NCBI GenBank assembly: GCA_045602325.1
Contig: JAZSBH010000083.1
Coordinates: 1 to 27,313, forward strand
Direction of reading: 5' to 3'
Source: CAMEON01 sp045602325
GTDB taxonomy: Bacteria > Bacillota > Clostridia > Oscillospirales > CAG-272
Length of the DNA: 27,313 nucleotides
The notes below the pieces were generated by a model that was not told where the DNA came from, did no database searches, and saw nothing but the letters and a program-made list of their open reading frames with translations. Numbering within the stretch: the first letter of the stretch is position 1; the number at the start of each line of letters is the position of its first letter. Below are positions 23,001-27,313 of the stretch, in pieces. A program made the position numbers and the translations under genes.

Positions 23001-23589
23001 CGAAATCAGGGAAGGTGATGTAGGACTTGCCGTCCTTCTCGACTACCTCGTAACCGGCCTCTCGGGCTTTGGATACCAGATCTGCGGAGATCTCGAAATC
23101 CTCGTAATCGTTTACCCAACGCTTAGGGATGGTGAGGAAGCGAGCCTCCGCGAAGGGCACCTTGTCGTTGATCTTCAGAATACGCTCAATGGAAGTGGAG
23201 CGGTTCTGATCGGGGTAGTATTCGATCTTGATCGCATACTTAGCGGTCTCGGGAACGTTGACCGTCCAGGAAACCGAACCGTTCTGGGGGGTATACAGCG
23301 CGTCAGCGCCATCCTTCGTCTCCATCTTAAAGCCTTCGTCCTCAGTGGCGAATTCTGCGACGGGAACCTGGATAGCCTGCTTAGCGCCGGCTACGTCGGC
23401 ATACTTCTCAGAGTATTCCTCATACGAAATCGCATTCAGAAGCTCACGGAGTTCCTCCAACGTAACGTCGGTGATAGAGCCTTCGGAATCAGTAACATCC
23501 GAAGCGGAAGCGAATACAACCGCGTTGCCCAGAAGCATGGTCAGGCAAAGCAGAAATGCCGCTATCCGTGTGAATTTCTTTTCCCTCAT
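20011..23589 (-). CDS. Very large secreted solute-binding protein with duplicated N-terminal modules
   Basis: A 1192-aa protein against about 430-550 for usual sugar-binding proteins. The signal peptide (1-30, FASA-SD) lacks a lipobox cysteine, unusual in a Gram-positive. Two related beta-sandwich, CBM-like modules begin at ISYEEYSEKYADV (54) and ISYADYAKKYADK (282); the first contains the SWTVNVPETAKYAIKIEYYP strand pattern. An EF-hand-like loop DTNGDGEINEDD (429-440) interrupts the second. A helical part (470-580) follows, then the bacterial type 1 solute-binding domain (about 635-1030; GGDLFADDG, GDYTGVYNQL) and a helical tail. The start ATG 23587-23589 has AGGAGG 9 bases upstream; the longer frame start at 23622 has none. 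It is the first gene of the operon. Confidence 0.92.
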   Translation of the reverse strand: MREKKFTRIAAFLLCLTMLLGNAVVFASASDVTDSEGSITDVTLEELRELLNAISYEEYSEKYADVAGAKQAIQVPVAEFATEDEGFKMETKDGADALYTPQNGSVSWTVNVPETAKYAIKIEYYPDQNRSTSIERILKINDKVPFAEARFLTIPKRWVNDYEDFEISADLVSKAREAGYEVVEKDGKSYITFPDFVTEAMSEFADEYGVRFFQRDITNNEIRPTTTDEARWMTYYLKDSSGYYTDNFEFVLEKGDVKITLEGQNEPMSIKAITLYPLEDTISYADYAKKYADKPIGQDTIKIEAELATVMSNKTIYPVEDRSCAINSPTDVTCSVLNTIGGEKWATAGQWVEYRFKVGSSGMYDIVSRFRQNILDGMYTCRSMYLYSEGLAEGADGYYNGAPFEEALKLVYNYDDNWQVTQMAGGDVDTNGDGEINEDDEQITYSVYLEKDVVYTIRFEVTLGKMGDVVRQVEDILNAINNDYLNIIKLTGITPDSYRDYGFSQVMPDTMIDMVIQSRNLENLAKELTDIAGEKSSNVATLEKVARLLEEMGQDDDEVAKNLTNLKTYIGTLGTFLSDAQTQPLQLDYIMIQPKGAAEPKAEPNFFQSFIHEVKGFWQSFFRDYNSMGALEETDEKATEVWLATARDQSQVIRNLINNDFTPKTNNIAIDLKLVAGGTLLPSILADSGPDVYLGLGQGDVINYAIRSALLNIENMGGYTLKDEKGEVVTDDNKKPIVIESFDSFTKNNFNEAAMIVLGIEDADEQMHYYGLPEAQSFPMMFVRIDILADLGLEVPKSWDDLMATIPTLQANNMQIGLPTAYKIFLYQQGGDLFADDGMRINLDSKLGLASFEKMCNLFTMYSFPYQYDAANRFRTGEMPILLGDYTGVYNQLKVFATEINGKWEFMPLPGEIQADGSINNVSISGVSATVMVKGCDKIENSWRFMMWYTGEDFQVSFSNEMVAIMGPSAKQAVSNKNALSSLPWTTAEYEQVQLQFNNLGSVPNYPGAYIIDRYTNFAFLSAYNDKANPSDAMLSHIATINKEIERKRNEFYLETLTEDGVSYKDLLTKRLAQINALVGYIRENDEFKAEYEDLMDQIERATRSDDAAELAFAAQAAQTLYEKLDPDGSKFIADRNEVMGYDMTDTSLTKAEKKKIRNCFSYEVYKNTELLATQLKCMVGFLEDAARLTGV

Positions 23590-23974
23590 TACACTTTTCC
23601 TCCTGTGTGGATTTTGGCTCACGGCTCGGGAAAAACCGTGATCCAGGCGGGTATGATGCTGCCGTCAACATACCATGATGCGGAATGCCGCTCCTTACCT
23701 ATCCTGCGCGTCCGCCGGTATCGGCCTTCCCGGCAGTCGGGCAACCGCTTCGCGCACCGTGCAGAGGTAGGCACGGCCGCTTGGCGGGCTCTTAGCCGAA
23801 AACAGCGAGACACATACTGAGGCAGGACAGGCAGAATTCAGTCGGCATATCGTGCCCCAAAACAGGAACTCCCCGTTCCCGTCACCCTTTTCGGGAGCGG
23901 GGAACCCCTGTTTTAAGGGCACGATCCACCGAGTCAAATCCGTGCGGAGCAGTTGCATAACACCCTAATTTGAC
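23590..23974 (-). promoter_or_regulatory. Long structured 5' leader of the seven-gene operon
   Basis: About 385 bases separate the promoter's expected start site from the first gene. Visible stems are a 77-base interrupted hairpin (23849-23925), CCGTGC/GCACGG (23757-23776), GCGG/CCGC (23680-23691) and CACGG/CCGTG (23620-23640), the last just upstream of the ribosome binding site. It is GC-rich. I recognise no known riboswitch or T-box core. It could control translation or early termination, but no T-run follows the stems. Confidence 0.5.
23849..23925. repeat. 77-base interrupted palindrome in the operon leader
   Basis: ATCGTGCCC (23849-23857) pairs with GGGCACGAT (23917-23925). AAAACAGG (23859-23866) pairs with CCTGTTTT (23907-23914). 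CCCCGTTCCCG (23871-23881) pairs with CGGGAGCGGGG (23892-23902) except for one position, which is a G-U pair on the plus strand and a C/A mismatch on the minus strand. The three nested stems form one long hairpin with a 10-base loop. Confidence 0.85.
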
Positions 23975-23980
23975 CCGTTT

Positions 23981-24009
23981 ATGATACCACAAAATCCCCG
24001 AAAAGTCAA
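23981..24009 (-). promoter_or_regulatory. Sigma-A promoter of the seven-gene operon
   Basis: On the minus strand, TTGACT (complement of 24004-24009), a 17-base spacer and TATCAT (complement of 23981-23986) each match the consensus at five of six positions. No other promoter was seen in the short gaps inside the operon. Confidence 0.8.
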
Positions 24010-24472
24010 GAGGCGCATTTGTTTCGTACATATAAAAGGGCATCGGATTTCAGCATTTTTACGGCGTCCACGGTCGTTCATGGTTTGTTCACGATCGCAG
24101 TTTCACCATGCCTCCAATCGGGCACGCGGTCAGCGGAACGCATAACCCCCAATCCAATTTGAACGAAAAGTAAAAAATAAGCAACAGTTTTTTAGCTCGT
24201 CACAGAACGTTCAATAAAAATTCGAAATTGTTTACATTTTGTTGTTTTATTATTTACCATTTTCACAAAGATTTTGACCGATTTTCACCACATCGGCACG
24301 TCATCCGCTAAACTCATCGCTCGACCGTCATGTGCACTTTGCACAAATTTCGAGGTCGATTTTCTACGTTTGCGCGAATTGCACAAATTTTCACATTTTG
24401 GTCGACATTATGTCTTTTTGGTTGTATTTCTTTCCTGTTTTTGCCATTTTTTCGACTTTTTCAGCCTGCCCC
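24010..24472. other. Non-coding AT-rich intergenic region with short repeats
   Basis: About 460 bases between divergent promoters. The right half is AT-rich. TTGCACAAATTT occurs twice (24339-24350 and 24379-24390, 40 bases apart). GACCGATTTTCAC (24276-24288) is echoed by GGTCGATTTTCTAC (24354-24367). A hairpin GTGCA-CTT-TGCAC lies at 24332-24344 and the palindrome GAACGTTC at 24205-24212. GTTCA is repeated with 6-base spacing near 24072-24090. I see no RNA gene or convincing ORF. It may hold operator sites for the divergent units. Confidence 0.5.
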
Positions 24473-24501
24473 TTGCTTTTCGATGCAAAATGTGTTATAC
24501 T
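24473..24501 (+). promoter_or_regulatory. Sigma-A promoter of the methyltransferase gene
   Basis: TTGCTT (24473-24478), a 17-base spacer and TATACT (24496-24501) lie about 63 bases upstream of the start codon. Confidence 0.75.
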
Positions 24502-24564
24502 GTCCCCGACAGTCAATCCTGCGTTTCGACCGAACGCCCGATCTCATAGAAAGGATCCAAATCC

Positions 24565-25869
24565 ATGAAAAATCGCACCTTCCCCCGCGCCACCATCACG
24601 CCGAAAGGAGAGAAGGCTCTCCGCGGCGGACACCCCTGGGTATATCACGACGAGGTAGTTAAGCTCACCGAAGACGAGAACTCTTCCCTTCCCTCCCCGC
24701 TTACCGACGGCGATCTGGTGGATGTTTATTCCGCCAAGGACAAATACCTGGGCACCGGCTTTTACAACAGCCATTCCAAGATCCGCATCCGCATTCTGTC
24801 CCGCAACGCAAACGACACCTTTGATGCTCCCTATTGGGAGCGCCGTCTCCGCTACGCCGTGGCCTACCGCCGCACCGTCATGGGAGAGACCGACTTCAAG
24901 TGCTGCCGTCTCATTTTTGGCGAAGCCGACGGCTTCCCGGGGCTGACAGTGGACCGATTTGAAAATGTCCTTGTGGCACAAGTGCTTTCGCTGGGTACCG
25001 AGCGGATCCGCGATATCCTTTTCGCCGCGCTTGTCCGTATCCTGCGGGAGGAATTCAATGCCGTCATCGACACCCTCTACCTCCGCAACGACGTGGCCAT
25101 CCGCGAGCTGGAGGGCATGGAGCAATACACGGGGTTCTATGCGTGTAACCCCCTGAATCTGCGCTCCGAGGAGGATGAGTCGGCCGCCTCCGCCGCCGAG
25201 GGACGGGACTTTGGTACCGTGACCATCACCGAGAATGGGATCCAGTACACGGTAGACTATATCAACGGACAGAAGACCGGCTTTTTCCTTGACCAGAAAT
25301 ACAACCGGCGCGCCATTCGACAAATTGCAGAGGGCAAGACCGTGCTGGATTGCTTCACCCACACGGGTTCTTTCGGTCTCAACGCCGCCGCAGGCGGGGC
25401 AAAGCAGGTGGTTTCGGTGGATATCTCGGCCGATGCCCTGACCATGGCACAAAAGAATGCCGACCGCAATGGGCTGTCCGACCGCATTGAATACGTAGAA
25501 GCCGATGTTTTCGACTACCTCAAGACCCTCTCCGAGGCGGGGCGCAAGGGCTGTCCCTTTGATTTCATCATCCTCGACCCGCCCGCCTTCACCAAGAGCC
25601 GCGATACCCTCCGCAACGCCATCAAGGGCTACCGCGAGATCAACGCCGCCGCCATGCGCCTGCTTCCCAGAGGCGGCTATCTGGCCACCTGCTCCTGCTC
25701 CCACTTCATGACCGACACCTACTTCAAGCAGATGCTCCACAACGCCGCCGAGGACGCGGGTGTGTCCCTGCGGCAGATCGAGGCCCGCCAGCAGGGGCCG
25801 GATCACCCCATCCTCTGGAACGTGCCCGAGACGGATTATTTGGAGTTTTATATCTTCCAGATTGTGTAA
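24565..25869 (+). CDS. RlmI-like class I SAM-dependent RNA methyltransferase
   Basis: A 434-aa enzyme resembling RlmI (YccW), which methylates a 23S rRNA cytosine at C5. The N-terminal PUA-like domain covers about 5-85 (KGEKALRGGHPWVYHDEV). A middle domain (90-195) contains the GEADGFPGLTVDRF motif. The Rossmann methyltransferase has motif I VLDCFTHTGSF (260-270), VDIS near 285, motif IV LDPPAF (337-342) and the conserved CSCSH (376-380). A short acidic, Ala-rich insertion (about 200-213) lies before the catalytic domain. Its start has AAAGGATC about 8 bases upstream. No terminator follows, so the next gene is probably on the same transcript. The exact target base is by homology only. Confidence 0.9.
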   Translation: MKNRTFPRATITPKGEKALRGGHPWVYHDEVVKLTEDENSSLPSPLTDGDLVDVYSAKDKYLGTGFYNSHSKIRIRILSRNANDTFDAPYWERRLRYAVAYRRTVMGETDFKCCRLIFGEADGFPGLTVDRFENVLVAQVLSLGTERIRDILFAALVRILREEFNAVIDTLYLRNDVAIRELEGMEQYTGFYACNPLNLRSEEDESAASAAEGRDFGTVTITENGIQYTVDYINGQKTGFFLDQKYNRRAIRQIAEGKTVLDCFTHTGSFGLNAAAGGAKQVVSVDISADALTMAQKNADRNGLSDRIEYVEADVFDYLKTLSEAGRKGCPFDFIILDPPAFTKSRDTLRNAIKGYREINAAAMRLLPRGGYLATCSCSHFMTDTYFKQMLHNAAEDAGVSLRQIEARQQGPDHPILWNVPETDYLEFYIFQIV

Positions 25870-25961
25870 AAACGCTCGTTTTTCTACCATTTGTTAATTT
25901 CTAAACTTCGCGTTAATGACAACTCGCGCGTTTTCAGCTCGTTTCATAAAGGAGGAAAACC

Positions 25962-26615
25962 ATGCGACCCATCCAATCCATACGCTTATTCAAAGGCAAT
26001 TTCGTCTACATACAGTTTCCGGACCGGAAATACCACGCCATTCCTCACCGTATCGCCATGAAACTCCGCGAGCTCGGCTATTCACTAGACGGGTTCGACC
26101 ACCTTTACATCAATTTTACCGTCGATGCAGTAGAAAACGGCATGGAATTTTCCAAGTATATCGACACCTTCCACCCTTGGTTTCGCATTTACAACATACA
26201 AATCAGTCAATCCCTTTTTGATACGCTTGAAAAGCCCGAATCCTACGGCACCATCCTTTCTTTGATTGAGACTGCCCTCATTCGCATTTCCCCCAAGGAC
26301 GAAGACCTCGTCCGCCGCGCGGTCGCCGAGGCCTTGGAGCAGGGGGAGCAAATGCTCATGCTCCGCAAGCAGAAGATAACCTCCACAAGACGCGCGGCAA
26401 TCTACCTCCGTTGCCTGGACGACGAATATTATCTTCCCCTTCTACGTGTTTACGACAACGAAGAGAACCTGCTCTTCGAGGCCGATCTCCCCAAGACCTA
26501 TGATCTTCTGATACTCGGTGAGATCCAGGTCAGCCGAAACAAGGTTACAGTCAAGCCACGTAAGAACGTCCTAAACGAAATGCACGGCGCGAAGCCCATT
26601 ACCTTCGATTACTGA
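25962..26615 (+). CDS. Conserved-looking protein of unknown function
   Basis: I do not recognise this 217-aa soluble protein. It has no signal peptide or membrane helix. The N-terminal half is mixed alpha/beta with many aromatic residues (FKGNFVYIQFPDRKYHAIP; DGFDHLYINFTVD). A charged helix (about 110-140) is followed by a beta-rich C-terminal part (IYLRCLDDEYYLPLLRVYD; LILGEIQVSRNKVTVKPRK). A strong AAAGGAGG is 6-7 bases before the ATG. It follows the methyltransferase by 92 bases and ends at a good terminator, so it is likely the second gene of that transcript. Codon use matches its neighbours, so it looks like a genuine gene. Confidence 0.8.
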   Translation: MRPIQSIRLFKGNFVYIQFPDRKYHAIPHRIAMKLRELGYSLDGFDHLYINFTVDAVENGMEFSKYIDTFHPWFRIYNIQISQSLFDTLEKPESYGTILSLIETALIRISPKDEDLVRRAVAEALEQGEQMLMLRKQKITSTRRAAIYLRCLDDEYYLPLLRVYDNEENLLFEADLPKTYDLLILGEIQVSRNKVTVKPRKNVLNEMHGAKPITFDY

Positions 26616-26626
26616 CCCCTCAAAAG

Positions 26627-26655
26627 AAGCCGAGAGCCCGCGCCTCGGCTTTTTG
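26627..26655 (+). terminator. Intrinsic terminator
   Basis: AAGCCGAG (26627-26634) pairs with CTCGGCTT (26644-26651) around a 9-base loop and is followed by a T-run. It starts 12 bases after the stop codon of the unknown protein. Confidence 0.9.
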
Positions 26656-26686
26656 TAACTTCTCCCCAAAATCTCCCCAAACTCAC

Positions 26687-26715
26687 TTGACATTCCCATA
26701 AAACTTTGCTATAAT
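26687..26715 (+). promoter_or_regulatory. Consensus sigma-A promoter of the GH4 gene
   Basis: TTGACA (26687-26692), a 17-base spacer and TATAAT (26710-26715) match perfectly, about 50 bases upstream of the GH4 start codon. Confidence 0.93.
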
Positions 26716-26765
26716 ACAATCACCAACATACGAAAGGATCACTCCATGGGAGTGAGGTACTTACA

Positions 26766-27313
26766 ATGGGAAAGATCACATTTATGGGCGCGGGCAGTAC
26801 CGTCTTCGCCAAGAACGTCATCGGCGACTCCATGTGCTGTGAGGCGCTCCGCGACTTTGAATTCGCCCTCTACGACATCGACGCAGAGAGACTGGAAGAA
26901 TCCTATATCATGGTCAACGCCTTGAACAAGAATATCAACAACGGGCGCGCTAAGATCTCCAAATACCTCGGCATCCCCAACCGCAAGGATGCCCTCCGCG
27001 GGGCTGACTTCGTGGTGGACGCCATCCAGGTGGGCGGCTACGAGCCCTGCACCGTCATCGACTTTGAGATTCCCAAGAAATACGGCCTGCGCCAGACCAT
27101 TGCCGACACCTTAGGTATCGGCGGCATCATGCGGGGCCTGCGGACCATCCCCGTCATGGCGGACTTCGCCCGGGACATGGAGGAAGTGTGTCCCGATGCC
27201 CTGTTCCTGAACTACACCAACCCCATGGGCATCCTCACCGGCTACATGAACCGCTACAACAAGATCAAGACCGTGGGTCTGTGCCACAGCGTTCAGGCCT
27301 GCTCCTACTGGCT
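26766..27313 (+). CDS. Glycoside hydrolase family 4 (alpha-galactosidase/alpha-glucosidase type), 5' part
   Basis: The first 182 codons of a GH4 enzyme, cut by the window edge. GH4 enzymes use NAD and a divalent metal for redox-assisted cleavage of glycosides. The Rossmann start MGKITFMGAGS is followed by LYDID (35-39), the IQVGGY segment (88-92), LNYTNPM (148-154) and GLCHSVQ (171-177), where Cys173 and His174 match the metal-binding pair. The ATG at 26766 is preceded by GAGG at 8 bases. An earlier ATG at 26746 with a better ribosome binding site is out of frame. The substrate (alpha-galactoside or another sugar) cannot be fixed from this part. It may hydrolyse sugars imported by the nearby ABC operon; this is inference. 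Confidence 0.93.
   Translation, partial: MGKITFMGAGSTVFAKNVIGDSMCCEALRDFEFALYDIDAERLEESYIMVNALNKNINNGRAKISKYLGIPNRKDALRGADFVVDAIQVGGYEPCTVIDFEIPKKYGLRQTIADTLGIGGIMRGLRTIPVMADFARDMEEVCPDALFLNYTNPMGILTGYMNRYNKIKTVGLCHSVQACSYW

Noticed and set aside
23695..23958. 87-residue open frame in the operon leader, starting close to the expected transcription start
   Set aside because: Its sequence is dictated by the GC-rich stems and it has only a weak AGGGTG upstream. A leader peptide cannot be excluded but is not supported.
23981..24020. CcpA (cre) site at the operon promoter
   Set aside because: The sequence around AAACGGG does not fit the cre consensus at several fixed positions.
24544..25890. 448-aa open frame opposite the methyltransferase gene
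   Set aside because: It is antisense to a clear enzyme with intact motifs, with no promoter or ribosome binding site of its own.
26746..26925. Short frame from ATG 26746 ahead of the GH4 gene
   Set aside because: It has a decent ribosome binding site but is out of frame with GH4, overlaps its coding sequence and encodes nothing recognisable. The GH4 frame clearly begins at 26766.

Overview
The window looks like a chromosomal segment of a spore-forming Firmicute of class Clostridia, probably a gut Oscillospirales-type bacterium. The reasons are an intact spoVT, consensus sigma-A promoters (TTGACA-N17-TATAAT), AGGAGG-type ribosome binding sites, a zinc-type L31, MalF/MalG-style sugar transport without a local ATPase, and roughly 55% GC. 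Exact taxonomy cannot be read from the sequence.

Left part (1-6200) holds housekeeping and small accessory genes. On the minus strand are a truncated NUDIX hydrolase, the ribosome-associated GTPase hflX and rpmE. An intergenic array of five mini-hairpins, four of them preceded by GTGAAAT, lies between hflX and the NUDIX gene. Next come a plus-strand membrane protein with an Ala/Gln-rich tail, and a minus-strand surface protein that joins a membrane anchor, a collagen-like stalk and a trypsin-like domain whose catalytic serine position is arginine. A minus-strand pair encodes a DUF3267-like membrane zinc peptidase and a nitroreductase.

Middle (6200-8000) is the spoVT locus. A low-GC metallophosphoesterase gene sits between a broken copy of the spoVT 5' end and the intact spoVT gene, and the two promoter regions are back to back.

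The core (8039-24009) is a seven-gene, about 15.6 kb minus-strand operon with one good promoter at 23981-24009 and a roughly 385-nt structured leader. In transcription order it encodes: a 1192-aa secreted solute-binding protein with duplicated N-terminal modules and an EF-hand-like loop; a MalF/MalG-like permease pair; a 719-aa NHL propeller-TPR-Yip1 membrane protein; a giant 1925-aa secreted protein with a glycosidase-like (DUF5696-type) core interrupted by a helical region of about 870 residues; and a second MalF/MalG-like pair. There is one binding protein for two permease pairs and no ATPase, so a shared MsmX-type ATPase elsewhere is expected. I infer a cell-surface glycan capture, processing and import system organised by the giant protein and the anchored NHL-Yip1 protein. 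This is the best candidate for an undescribed system in the window.

Right part (24010-27313) starts with an AT-rich intergenic region with short repeats. It is followed by an RlmI-like rRNA methyltransferase with a downstream protein of unknown function, and the 5' part of a GH4 glycosidase behind a consensus promoter. The GH4 enzyme could act on imported oligosaccharides, but that link is inference only.
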